A stretch of 64,000 bases of DNA from Vogesella mureinivorans. GTDB taxonomy: Bacteria; Pseudomonadota; Gammaproteobacteria; Burkholderiales; Chromobacteriaceae. The notes below the pieces were generated by a model. That model ran no database searches and was not told the DNA's origin. It worked only from the letters and a program-made list of their open reading frames with translations. The DNA lies in assembly GCF_007644035.1 (NCBI RefSeq), contig NZ_VMTV02000165.1, positions 90,258-154,257 on the forward strand, read 5' to 3'. The position numbers were made by a program, and so were the translations under genes. Positions 17,607 to 25,383 of the stretch are shown piece after piece (the first letter of the stretch is position 1; the number at the start of each line of letters is the position of its first letter).

Positions 17607-17638
17607 CATTCCCCCGCAACCCGGGGCTACTCGAAACC

Positions 17639-17745
17639 CCGGTCAAAATGGCACACCCCAGGCGCCGCCGAACTCGCCCCTCGCTAACGGCTCGGGGCTC
17701 AAACAAATCGGCGTCTTAAAACCTGGGGCGCACCATTTTGACCGG
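17639..17745. repeat. Large imperfect inverted repeat
   Basis: The arms 17639-17663 and 17721-17745 match as inverted copies at about 22 of 25 positions, sharing CCGGTCAAAATGG and CCCCAGG. Inner stems GCCGA/TCGGC and GCCCC/GGGGC continue the fold, so almost the whole 107 bp can form one long hairpin. No open reading frame or target duplication is visible. Confidence 0.7.
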
Positions 17746-17846
17746 CTCGCGCCAACGGGATGGGGCGCTTCACTCACGCCCTCCCACTTGTAACTGAACG
17801 GCATTACCCAGGGGCGGGGTGTGCAGGGTTGGCCGCAGGCCGGCGC

Positions 17847-18626
17847 TTACTTCTCGACGAAGGCGCGCTCGATCGCGAAGTGGCCAGGCTCGCCCATGCG
17901 TGGCGATTCCTTGAAACCCAGGTCTTCCAGAATATGGCAGGTGTCTTCCAGCATGGCCGGGCTGCCGCACAGCAGGGCGCGGTCGGTTTCCGGGTTCAGC
18001 TGTGCAATGCCCAGCTGCTTGGCCAGCTCGCCGCTCTTGATCAGGTCGGTCAGGCGGCCCTGGTTGCGGAACGGCTCGCGGGTCACGGTAGGGTAGTACA
18101 CCAGCTTGTCGCTGATCATCTCGCCCAGGAACTCGTGCTCGGCCAGCTCTTTGGTGATGTAGTCGTGGTAGCCCAGCTCGTTTACCCAGCGCACGCCGTG
18201 GATCAGGAAGATCTTGTCGTACAGGTCGTAGACTTCCGGGTCCTTGATGATGGACATGAACGGCGCCAGGCCGGTACCGGTCGCCAGCAGGAACAGGTGC
18301 TTGGCGTTAGGCAGCAGGTTGTCCTGTACCAGGGTGCCGGTAGGTTTGCCGGAGATCACCACCTTGTCGCCCGGCTGCAGGTGCTGCAGGCGCGAGGTCA
18401 GCGGGCCGTTTTGCACTTTGATGGAGTAGAACTCCAGGTGCTCTTCCCAGTTGGCACTGGCCACGGAATAGGCGCGGATCAGGGGTTTGCCGTTCACTTC
18501 CAGACCGATCATCACGAACTGGCCGTTGATGAAACGCAGACCCGGGTCGCGGGTGCAGGTGAAGCTGAACAGGGTGTCGTTCCAGTGATGGACGGACAGG
18601 ACGGTTTCGGTCGAAAGAGTAGCCAT
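17847..18626 (-). CDS. fpr: Ferredoxin-NADP+ reductase
   Basis: The 259-residue flavoenzyme exchanges electrons between NADPH and ferredoxin or flavodoxin and takes part in redox balance and iron-sulfur metabolism. Motifs are RAYSVAS (FAD binding, near residue 52), GTLVQDNL, LLATGTGLAPFMS (NADP binding, near 114) and the C-terminal ending AFVEK, typical of bacterial Fpr with its adenine-stacking region. Length matches the family. The ATG at 18626 begins the conserved core. An FNR/ANR-type palindrome lies about 100 bp upstream. Confidence 0.95.
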   Translation of the reverse strand: MATLSTETVLSVHHWNDTLFSFTCTRDPGLRFINGQFVMIGLEVNGKPLIRAYSVASANWEEHLEFYSIKVQNGPLTSRLQHLQPGDKVVISGKPTGTLVQDNLLPNAKHLFLLATGTGLAPFMSIIKDPEVYDLYDKIFLIHGVRWVNELGYHDYITKELAEHEFLGEMISDKLVYYPTVTREPFRNQGRLTDLIKSGELAKQLGIAQLNPETDRALLCGSPAMLEDTCHILEDLGFKESPRMGEPGHFAIERAFVEK

Positions 18627-18727
18627 GTGGATTGTCTTTGAATACAGGCAAAAATCATCAAGCGCGTATTCTACCGCAGCTTGCAAATAACTGCTTGGAC
18701 GGAAAGGTTCTGTCTTTATTGCATTTT

Positions 18728-18741
18728 TTGATATTAATCAA
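18728..18741. promoter_or_regulatory. FNR/ANR box
   Basis: TTGATATTAATCAA is an exact match to the FNR/ANR consensus TTGAT-N4-ATCAA. It lies between the divergent fpr and the dehydrogenase gene. On the plus strand it is followed by a TATAAT-like element at 18746-18751. Confidence 0.75.
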
Positions 18742-18869
18742 TTTATATAATGACATGGGTTCTCGATAAGCTGGCGCCAGCAGGCTGTCAGGGTGTCAGA
18801 CAGCTTGTAGTTGCCAGCCTACATGCTGCGCGCTATGTTGCCCTGCAACAACAACAGGGAGAAAGCGCG

Positions 18870-19859
18870 ATGAAACTGTGTGTAATCGCTGGTGACGGCA
18901 TCGGGCAAGAGGTGGTGCCGCAGGCGGTGCGCGTGCTGCACAGCATGCTGCCAACACTGCAAACGGTGACGGCCGACGCCGGCTGGGCCACCTTCCAGCA
19001 GCAGGGCACGGCGCTGCCGGACACCACACTGGCTGCCGCGCGTGATTGCGGCGCGGTGCTGTTTGGCGCGGTGAGCTCGCCGGCGCGGGCGGTGGCGGGC
19101 TACCGCTCGCCCATTGTGCAGCTGCGCCGCCTGCTGGGCTGCCACGCCAACCTGCGGCCAACCCTGAGCCTGCCTGGCTGTGGGCTGCCGGGGCTGGATT
19201 TGCTGATTGTGCGCGAGAACACCGAAGACCTGTACGTGGGCGAGGAACACAGCGACGGCCACACCGCCACCGCCATCAAGCGCATCACCCGCGCCGCCTC
19301 GCTGCGGGTGGCCGACACCGCTTTTGCGCTGGCGGCGGCCAGCGGGCGGCAGCGCATCACCATTGTGCACAAGGCCAATATCCTGCCGCTGACCGACGGC
19401 CTGTTTCGCGATTGCGCGCGCGAGGTGGCCGCAGGCTACCCGCAGCTGACGATAGACGAGCTGCTGGTGGATACCGCCGCCCTGAAGCTGGCGCAGGCGC
19501 CGCAGGCGTTTGATGTATTGCTGGCGCCCAATCTGTACGGCGATATTTTGTCCGACCTGGCCGCCGCGTTTGCCGGGGGCCTGGGCGTGGCGGCGTCGCT
19601 TAATCTGGGGCCGGGCGTGGCCATTGCCGAGCCGGTACACGGCAGCGCGCCGGATATTACCGGGCAGGGCGTGGCCAACCCGGTCGCCAGCCTGCTGTCG
19701 CTGGCCATGCTGCTGCGCCACCATTGGCAGCTGCCCGCCGCCGCCACGCAGCTGGAGCAAGCCGTGCAGCGCGTACTGGCCAGCGGTACTCGCACGCCGG
19801 ACCTGGGCGGCAGCACCGGCACGGCGGCGTTTTGCGATGCGGTGATCGCCGCGCTATAG
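18870..19859 (+). CDS. Isocitrate/isopropylmalate dehydrogenase family protein
   Basis: The 329-residue enzyme belongs to the NAD(P)-dependent beta-decarboxylating dehydrogenases. Visible motifs are the N-terminal AGDGIGQEV, substrate-binding RENTEDLYVG, the catalytic Lys region VHKANIL, metal-binding DILSDLAAAF and nucleotide-binding HGSAPDITG. RENTEDLYVG resembles NAD-isocitrate or homoisocitrate enzymes more than LeuB. A GGGAG ribosome binding site precedes the ATG. The gene is not beside leuCD, which argues against leucine synthesis. Substrate is left open between isocitrate, isopropylmalate and tartrate-like acids. Confidence 0.8.
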   Translation: MKLCVIAGDGIGQEVVPQAVRVLHSMLPTLQTVTADAGWATFQQQGTALPDTTLAAARDCGAVLFGAVSSPARAVAGYRSPIVQLRRLLGCHANLRPTLSLPGCGLPGLDLLIVRENTEDLYVGEEHSDGHTATAIKRITRAASLRVADTAFALAAASGRQRITIVHKANILPLTDGLFRDCAREVAAGYPQLTIDELLVDTAALKLAQAPQAFDVLLAPNLYGDILSDLAAAFAGGLGVAASLNLGPGVAIAEPVHGSAPDITGQGVANPVASLLSLAMLLRHHWQLPAAATQLEQAVQRVLASGTRTPDLGGSTGTAAFCDAVIAAL

Positions 19860-19863
19860 CCCC

Positions 19864-19880
19864 TGCGACAAGGTGTCGCA
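19864..19880. promoter_or_regulatory. Candidate RegA/PrrA box 1 upstream of the RegBA genes
   Basis: TGCGACAAGGTGTCGCA is a perfect palindrome with a 3-nt centre. It fits the GCGNC-Nx-GNCGC pattern reported for RegA/PrrA, with a spacer of five. It lies just after the dehydrogenase stop codon and about 170 bp before the kinase gene. Confidence 0.45.
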
Positions 19881-19954
19881 TTCCGCCACCGCCGGCCATG
19901 CGCTACATTGTGTCTGGCAGGGGGGCGCCCCTGCTTGCGAATAGAACACTTGAT

Positions 19955-19988
19955 GCCGCCCTACTCCAAGAGGGCGGCTTTCTTTTTT
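19955..19988 (+). terminator. Terminator of the dehydrogenase gene
   Basis: The stem GCCGCCCT/AGGGCGGC (19955-19962 with 19971-19978) is followed by TTTCTTTTTT. Confidence 0.88.
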
Positions 19989-19992
19989 GGGC

Positions 19993-20007
19993 GCGACAAA
20001 ATGCCGC
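19993..20007. promoter_or_regulatory. Candidate RegA/PrrA box 2 upstream of the RegBA genes
   Basis: GCGACAAAATGCCGC again fits GCGNC-N5-GNCGC, with the same spacer as box 1, and lies about 40 bp before the kinase start. Two equally spaced sites upstream of a RegBA-type pair suggest autoregulation. Confidence 0.4.
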
Positions 20008-20048
20008 AGCCCTGCGCCGGCCGGCATGCCGGATGGTAAAGTGCCGCC

Positions 20049-21299
20049 ATGATGCCTACTGTGTTTCCGGCCCTGTTTGCGGCCAACCTCGACCTGGTGC
20101 ACCAGCGCCTGCTGCAGCTGCGCTGGGTCATGCTGCTGGCGGCTTTGCTGCTGATCGTGCTGGGCCAGCTGGCCGGCCTGGTGTTGCCTCTGCTACTGCT
20201 GGGCCAAGCCTGGCTGACGCTGGCGCTGCTGAACCTGGCGACGCCATGGCTGGCGGCGCAGGGCTGGCAGGTGCGCAGCCTGATCAGCCTGGGCTTGCTG
20301 GCCGATATGGTGGTACTTACCGAAATGCTGGCGTTTACCGGCGGTGCGGCCAACCCTTTGGCCTCGCTTTACCTGCCGCCGGTCTTGTTTGGGGCTCTGT
20401 TATTGCCCCCTGCACGAGCCTGGGCGCTAGCCATCATCAGCCTGATGGCCTACGGCCTGCTGTTTGTCTGGCACCTGCCGTGGCCGCTGGCCGGTAGCGA
20501 TGCCGCCTATGCTTTCCAGCTGCACCTGGTGGGCATGTGGATCACCTTTGCCGTGTCCGTTACCCTGCTGACCGGCTTTGTGTCCTATCTGGCCTGGCAG
20601 CTGTCGCAGCGCGAAGCGGCGCTGGCCGCGGCACGCGAGGCGCAGCTGCGCGACGAGCAGCTGGTGGCGCTGGGGGTTCAGGCTGCCGGTGCGGCGCATA
20701 CGCTGTCTACACCGCTCAATACGCTGACCCTGCTGTGTGACGACATGCTGGCCAGCTACACCACGCCCCCCGCGCTGCTCGACGACCTGCAGCTGATGCA
20801 CAGCCAGCTGGCGGTATGCCGCGACGCGCTGGCCAGGCTGAAAGCCGGTGCCGAAAGCCGCCCGGCGCCGCAGCCGCTGTGCGAGGCGCTGGACGAACGC
20901 CTGCAGGGCTGGCACTCCAGCCGGCCGGACGTAAAACTGCTGCGCCACGGGCTGCGGCAGGGTGGCCCGCTGGTGGCGTTCGACCCGCGCTTCTGGCCGG
21001 CGTTTTTCAACCTGCTCAATAACGCCGCCGAGGCCGGTGGCGGCGAGGTGGAGCTGACCGTGGCCAGCAGCGCAGGCTGGCTCACGCTGCACATCCACAA
21101 CCGCCGCGGCAGCCTGAGCGACGCCCAGCTGGCGCGCGCCGGCCTGGCCCCGCTGGACAGCAACAAGCCTGCCGGCCTGGGCCTGGGGGTGATGCTGTCG
21201 CACGTGACGCTGTCGCACCTGGGCGGCGAACTGAACCTGGATAACGACCCGCAGGGCGGTGTGCGCGCCACCCTGCGTCTGCCACTGGATACCCCATGA
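20049..21299 (+). CDS. RegB/PrrB-type redox sensor histidine kinase
   Basis: The 416-residue kinase has about six membrane segments in the first 185 residues, a short linker, a dimerisation/phosphoacceptor helix and a C-terminal HATPase domain. The loop FTGGAANPLASL (98-103 core) matches the quinone-sensing GGxxNPF motif of RegB. The H-box GAAHTLSTPLNTL contains His217; RegB normally has HELGTP, so the acidic residue after His is replaced by Thr. The N-box (NLLNNAAEA) and G-box (GLGLGVML) are intact. The stop overlaps the regulator start by 4 bp. It likely reports quinone pool redox state. Confidence 0.85.
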   Translation: MMPTVFPALFAANLDLVHQRLLQLRWVMLLAALLLIVLGQLAGLVLPLLLLGQAWLTLALLNLATPWLAAQGWQVRSLISLGLLADMVVLTEMLAFTGGAANPLASLYLPPVLFGALLLPPARAWALAIISLMAYGLLFVWHLPWPLAGSDAAYAFQLHLVGMWITFAVSVTLLTGFVSYLAWQLSQREAALAAAREAQLRDEQLVALGVQAAGAAHTLSTPLNTLTLLCDDMLASYTTPPALLDDLQLMHSQLAVCRDALARLKAGAESRPAPQPLCEALDERLQGWHSSRPDVKLLRHGLRQGGPLVAFDPRFWPAFFNLLNNAAEAGGGEVELTVASSAGWLTLHIHNRRGSLSDAQLARAGLAPLDSNKPAGLGLGVMLSHVTLSHLGGELNLDNDPQGGVRATLRLPLDTP

Positions 21300-21823
21300 A
21301 CGACTTGCTGATTATCGATGACGACACCGCTTTTGCCGGCGTACTGGCGCGCAGCCTCACGCGGCGCGGCTACAGCGTGCGCCATGCGGCCAACCCTGAC
21401 GCGGCGCTGGCCGAGGTCATGGCGGCGCCACCGCCACAGGTGATTCTGGACCTGAACCTGGCCGGCGAAAGCGGCCTGCGCCTGCTGCCACAGCTGCTGG
21501 AAAAAGCACCGCAAGCGCGCGTACTGGTGCTCACCGGCTACGCCAGCATTGCCACGGCGGTAGAGGCGGTGAAACTGGGTGCGGTGAACTATCTGGCCAA
21601 GCCGGCCGGTGTGGACGACATCCTGAACGCGCTGGGCCAGGTGGCGGCCAACCCTGCGCAGGACGTGACCGCGCAGCCGATGTCGCTCAAGCGCGTGAGC
21701 TGGGAGCACCTGCAGCGCGTGCTGGCCGAGCACGATGGCAATGTGTCGGCCACCGCCCGTGCCCTGAACATGCACCGCCGCACCCTGCAGCGCATGCTGG
21801 CCAAACGGCCGGTGAAGAACTAG
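21296..21823 (+). CDS. RegA/PrrA-type response regulator
   Basis: The 175-residue regulator has a receiver domain (DDD near 8-10, phosphoacceptor Asp52 in LDLNLAGESG, Lys near 102 in YLAKPAG). A short linker joins it to a Fis-type helix-turn-helix (NVSATARALNMHRRTLQRML) at the C-terminus. This compact form without an AAA+ domain is the RegA/PrrA/ActR family, which controls respiration and carbon metabolism in response to redox state. It overlaps the kinase gene by 4 bp. A terminator follows about 300 bp downstream. Confidence 0.88.
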   Translation: MNDLLIIDDDTAFAGVLARSLTRRGYSVRHAANPDAALAEVMAAPPPQVILDLNLAGESGLRLLPQLLEKAPQARVLVLTGYASIATAVEAVKLGAVNYLAKPAGVDDILNALGQVAANPAQDVTAQPMSLKRVSWEHLQRVLAEHDGNVSATARALNMHRRTLQRMLAKRPVKN

Positions 21824-22195
21824 CCCCTGTGCCTGCTGATGGTGGTGACAAAGCCGGTAGCAGCGCCGGCCTGGTATGCCATCAGCCTGGCGAGCATCGC
21901 TATTTATTGACAAAGGTGGTGTGCCAGCAGGGCTTTACTGTTGCTTGGCTGGCATTCAATAAGGGAACTTATTGCCAATGCCCTAACAAAGCCATGGACA
22001 ATCTAGAGCAATTGCGTTAAATTGTGCACTGCACTCAAGCCGAAAGGTTTTTGTGGTGTTAGCCCCTCGAAGCATTGAGTCGGCCCCTCGCCGGCGAGAT
22101 GTTTCTTCCTCGTGTTGGCCCCTGTGGAGGACCCTCAGGGGATTTTTTTTGCCTGTCGTTTTTGCCCCCTCCTTATTCAGCAGCCATGCCGTGCA
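21824..22195. other. Convergent intergenic region
   Basis: No gene is supported here. The left part is unstructured and moderately AT-rich. The right part holds the palindrome CTCGCCGGCGAG (22087-22098) and a terminator. Confidence 0.5.
22119..22150 (+). terminator. Terminator, plus-strand
   Basis: The stem CCCCTG/CAGGGG (22119-22124 with 22136-22141), with further pairing inside, is followed by A and eight T residues. It would end transcripts from the RegBA operon. Confidence 0.75.
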
Positions 22196-23377
22196 TCAGG
22201 CAGGCTCCGGCTTGTGTGCCGTGTCGCTGTCAGTCTGGCCAAGCTCGGTAATGGATGCCAATACATGTTGCTTGCTGCCCACCAGCAGCGGTGACAGGCC
22301 GATCTTGCAGGGAAACAGGCTGCCATCACGCCGCCGTGCCAGTAGCACCTGGCTATCCGCCATGGGGCGGCTGGACGGCGCTTGCAGGTAGTGCTTCATC
22401 TTGCCGTGGTGCTGTTCACGCTGCGTTTCCGATAAAAGGTAGCTGAAGTGCTGCCCCAGCAGGGTGGCGCGCGAGTAGCCAAACAGGTTTTCCATGCGGC
22501 TGTTTACCAGCCTGATCAGCCCTGCCTCATCCACCATCATCAGCCCGTCCGGAATGGCCTCCACCACCTGGCGCAACAGCGCTTCGTTCTGGCGTAGCGC
22601 GTCTTCGCTGCGCTTGCGTGCGCTGATATCGATAGCCGAGGGAATCAGGTGGGTAATGCGGCCGTACTCGTCGCGTAGCGGCGCCAGCATGAAGTCGATG
22701 GGGGTCAGCGTGTCATTAGCCAGGCGTACCACGATGTCAAAGCGGGACACCTCGCCGCAGGCTGCGCGCAGTACCGCGTGCTGTATCTGCGCCTGGACTT
22801 GCGGCGAGTAGTTCCACCAGGGGCAGTCCCAGAATTTCAGCCCGCGCACATCTTCTATGCGTATGCCGGCGGCTTCCAGCGGGGCGCGGTTGGCACTTTG
22901 CAGGGTGCCGTCCGGCGCCAGCACACCGACAAAGGCAAACAGGTTATCCAGCACGCGGCGCAGATGGCCTTCGTTTTCGCGCTGTACGCGCTCGGCTTCG
23001 TAGCGGGCGGTGACATCTTCTACCATGGCCAGAATGCCGCAGGGCTGGCCATCCGGCATGGGCAGCGGGTGGTAGCTGGCTTCCCAGTGGCGCAGCTGGC
23101 CGGAGCCAGGGGGGATTTCGGCGCTGGCGGCAAAGCGTGTACGTGGCTGGCCGCTGCTTTGTACGGCTTGCATGATGGCTTCCAGCGCCGGCCCGGCGTC
23201 AGGGATGACGTCCCGCGGGCGGCGGCCGATATGGGCTTCTGCCGGCTGGCCGTTGGAGCTGGCTAGCTGTGGGTTGATATGCAGGTAACGAAAATCGGCG
23301 TCCAGCACAGCAATGCCTATCGGCGCGCTATTGAGCAGGGTGTTAACCAGCCCTGCCGGGTCGGGTAGCAAGGACAT
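22196..23377 (-). CDS. Triple-PAS sensor protein without an output domain
   Basis: The 393-residue soluble protein consists of three PAS/PAC modules (roughly residues 8-130, 135-255 and 260-380), joined by helical linkers such as ARYEAERVQRENEGHLR and ARKRSEDALRQNEALLR. The second contains a WDCPWWN stretch common in sensor PAS domains. No kinase, GGDEF, EAL, methyl-accepting or DNA-binding domain follows the last PAS, and a stop codon comes directly after it. It may be a stand-alone partner or the remnant of a longer sensor. AGAAGGT precedes the ATG at 23377. Confidence 0.75.
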   Translation of the reverse strand: MSLLPDPAGLVNTLLNSAPIGIAVLDADFRYLHINPQLASSNGQPAEAHIGRRPRDVIPDAGPALEAIMQAVQSSGQPRTRFAASAEIPPGSGQLRHWEASYHPLPMPDGQPCGILAMVEDVTARYEAERVQRENEGHLRRVLDNLFAFVGVLAPDGTLQSANRAPLEAAGIRIEDVRGLKFWDCPWWNYSPQVQAQIQHAVLRAACGEVSRFDIVVRLANDTLTPIDFMLAPLRDEYGRITHLIPSAIDISARKRSEDALRQNEALLRQVVEAIPDGLMMVDEAGLIRLVNSRMENLFGYSRATLLGQHFSYLLSETQREQHHGKMKHYLQAPSSRPMADSQVLLARRRDGSLFPCKIGLSPLLVGSKQHVLASITELGQTDSDTAHKPEPA

Positions 23378-23652
23378 TGGGCACCTTCTATCGAAATAAC
23401 CTGTATTCAGAATAGCCATTTGTCCTGACAACACAATGCTTTTCAAATAGGGGGGCCAAAGGTGTGGTATTGCCGCCATGCCGTGAGTCTGTAGCACGTT
23501 GTGCCTGGCGCTTGTTCAAAGTCTTTTCATGGCTGCGGCTGCTTACTGTTGGCGCATCGCGGTGTCGGCGCGCCAAGGCAGTGAATGTGCACGGCCGGCA
23601 GTGTCCGCTTGGCAGCTGGCCTTGTGGCAGGCCAGCGCATTGGCTAACAGAC

Positions 23653-25035
23653 CTACAGCCAGCGCCCGGGGTTCATGATGTTGTGCGGGTCCAGCAGCTG
23701 TTTGACGCCGCGCATGATGGCCAGCGCGGCCGGGTCTTTGTAGCGTGCCAGCCAGTGTGCTTTCAGCTGGCCGATGCCGTGCTCGGCGGCCAGCGTGCCG
23801 CGGTAGCGGTACACGTGGTCGTAAACAATGGCATTCACCGCGTCTTCGTCGGCAAACAGCTCGGCGTTGCCGGGGCGGGTGTAGCTGATGTTGTAGTGCA
23901 GGTTGCCGTCGCCGGCGTGGCCGAAGGCGACGATGCGCACGCCGGGGAAGGCGGCTTCCAGCGCCGCGCCGCAGCTGGCCAGAAACGCCGGTATGGCCGA
24001 GCTGGGCACACCGATATCGTGCTTGATGCTGGGGCCTTCGCGCTTTTGCATGTCGGAGATATCCTCGCGCAGCTGCCACAGCCGTGCCCGTTCCGCCTCG
24101 CTTTGCGCCAGTACGCCGTCGCTGAATGCCTGGCCGGCCAGCCATTGCTCGAAGCTGGCTTGTAGCGCGGCAGGCTCGCCGCCGTCTGACAGCTCCACCA
24201 GCACCACCCACGGTGCAAAAAACGGTACGCAGCCGGGTTTGTGTTTATCCGAGATGCGCAGGCACAGGTCCGACATCATTTCAAACGTGGTCAGGCGGTC
24301 GCCAAAGCGCGCTTGCAGCGCATTCAGCGTGTCGATGGCCGCGTCGGCGCTGTCTACGGCCAACAGTGCGGTGCTGTAGGCGGTGGGCAGGGCAAACAGC
24401 TTGAGCGTGGCGCCGGTAATCAGCCCCAGCTGGCCTTCGGCACCGATGAACAGCTGCTTTACATCCAGCCCCGTGGTGTCTTTGCGCAGCGCCGATAGTG
24501 CATCCAGCAGCGTGCCGTCCGGCAGGACTACCTCCAGCCCCAGCGTCAGCTCGCGCATGGTGCCGTAGCGCAGCACGGCCAGGCCGCCGGCGTTGGTGGA
24601 CAGGTTACCGCCTATCTGGCAGCTGCCCTCGCTGGCCAGCGATAGCGGAAACAGCCGCCCCACGCTGGCGGCGGCTTGCTGCACCTGCGCCAGCGTGCAG
24701 CCGGCGTCCACGGTGATGGACAGGTTGGCCGCATCGATGCTGCGCACGCGCTGCATGCGGCGCAGGCCGATGATGAGCTGGCGGCCGCTGGTATCCGGTG
24801 TGGCGCCGCCGCAGGTAGAGGTATTGCCGCCCTGCGGCACGATGGCAATGCCCTCGGCCGCGCACAGCGCCACCAGCGCGGCCACTTCTTCGCGGCTGGC
24901 CGGTAGCGCCATGGCCAGTGGCTGGCCGGTGTAGCGGCCACGCATGTCGGTTACGGCGGGGGCCAGCTCGTGCGGGGTGGTCAGCAGGTTGGCCGCACCC
25001 ACAATGGCGGCCAGTTGGGCGTGCAGTTCAGTCAT
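23653..25035 (-). CDS. FAD-binding oxidoreductase, GlcD/D-2-hydroxyacid dehydrogenase type
   Basis: The 460-residue flavoprotein belongs to the FAD-binding type 4/VAO family. The FAD-binding half carries VPQGGNTSTCGGATPD and GGNLSTNAGGLAVLRYGT. The C-terminal half has the metal/substrate motif GHAGDGNLHYN and the ending AEHGIGQLK...DPHNIMNPG. Such enzymes oxidise D-lactate, glycolate or D-2-hydroxyglutarate. It is encoded alone rather than with GlcE/GlcF, which favours a single-subunit D-2-hydroxyacid dehydrogenase. Its start overlaps the YkgJ gene by 8 bp. Exact substrate is unknown. Confidence 0.88.
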   Translation of the reverse strand: MTELHAQLAAIVGAANLLTTPHELAPAVTDMRGRYTGQPLAMALPASREEVAALVALCAAEGIAIVPQGGNTSTCGGATPDTSGRQLIIGLRRMQRVRSIDAANLSITVDAGCTLAQVQQAAASVGRLFPLSLASEGSCQIGGNLSTNAGGLAVLRYGTMRELTLGLEVVLPDGTLLDALSALRKDTTGLDVKQLFIGAEGQLGLITGATLKLFALPTAYSTALLAVDSADAAIDTLNALQARFGDRLTTFEMMSDLCLRISDKHKPGCVPFFAPWVVLVELSDGGEPAALQASFEQWLAGQAFSDGVLAQSEAERARLWQLREDISDMQKREGPSIKHDIGVPSSAIPAFLASCGAALEAAFPGVRIVAFGHAGDGNLHYNISYTRPGNAELFADEDAVNAIVYDHVYRYRGTLAAEHGIGQLKAHWLARYKDPAALAIMRGVKQLLDPHNIMNPGRWL

Positions 25036-25375
25036 CTCGGGGCTCCGCAGCGTGTTCTGGCTGCGCCTCTACATAGGCATCGCAACCGTGGCCGATGGCC
25101 AGGTAGCGCCGTGCCAGGCGGTGGAATAGTGGCTCGGCAGCGGCAGGCAGCCAGCGCAGATAATGCCGCGGGGCCAGCAGCAGGCCGCAACCGTAACGGG
25201 CTTCCGCCGCCTGCCATTGCAGCGCGGGGCAGGGGCCGTGGCGGTGCAGCAGCAGCAGGTGCGATAGCGGGCAGGGCGCGGCGGCGCAGCACACGCCACA
25301 GCCGTTGCACGGCGCACCGGGTTCCGGCTTGGCCGGTGACTCGCGCTGTAGCCAGATGCGCTGCGGCTGCGCCAT
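25028..25375 (-). CDS. YkgJ family cysteine cluster protein
   Basis: The 115-residue protein has the cysteine cluster CNGCGVCCAAAPC (Cys23, 26, 29, 30, 35) and two further cysteines toward the C-terminus. This pattern is typical of the YkgJ/CxxCxxCC family, thought to bind zinc or an iron-sulfur cluster. It overlaps the downstream FAD oxidoreductase gene by 8 bp and follows the GST gene by 8 bp, so the three form an operon. Function is unknown; a role in maturing or supporting the adjacent oxidase would be a guess. Confidence 0.75.
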   Translation of the reverse strand: MAQPQRIWLQRESPAKPEPGAPCNGCGVCCAAAPCPLSHLLLLHRHGPCPALQWQAAEARYGCGLLLAPRHYLRWLPAAAEPLFHRLARRYLAIGHGCDAYVEAQPEHAAEPRDD

Positions 25376-25383
25376 GGCGGGGT

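Larger units (their letters stand above)
17423..17846. other. Convergent intergenic region rich in hairpins
   Basis: Between the ends of the LysR gene and fpr there is no gene, but there are several structures. These are a terminator (17465-17495), a block of two small hairpins and a strong bidirectional terminator (17531-17606), a large imperfect inverted repeat (17639-17745) and one uptake-like repeat (17828-17837). Confidence 0.8.

Noticed and set aside
17639-17745. Inverted repeat considered as an integron attC site
   Set aside because: No GTTRRRY/RYYYAAC core pair, no cassette-like genes and no integrase are present.
24181-24190. Near match to the Neisseria DUS core GCCGTCTGAA
   Set aside because: It is a single copy with a mismatch. 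The classical Neisseria word is not enriched in this window, so it is chance.
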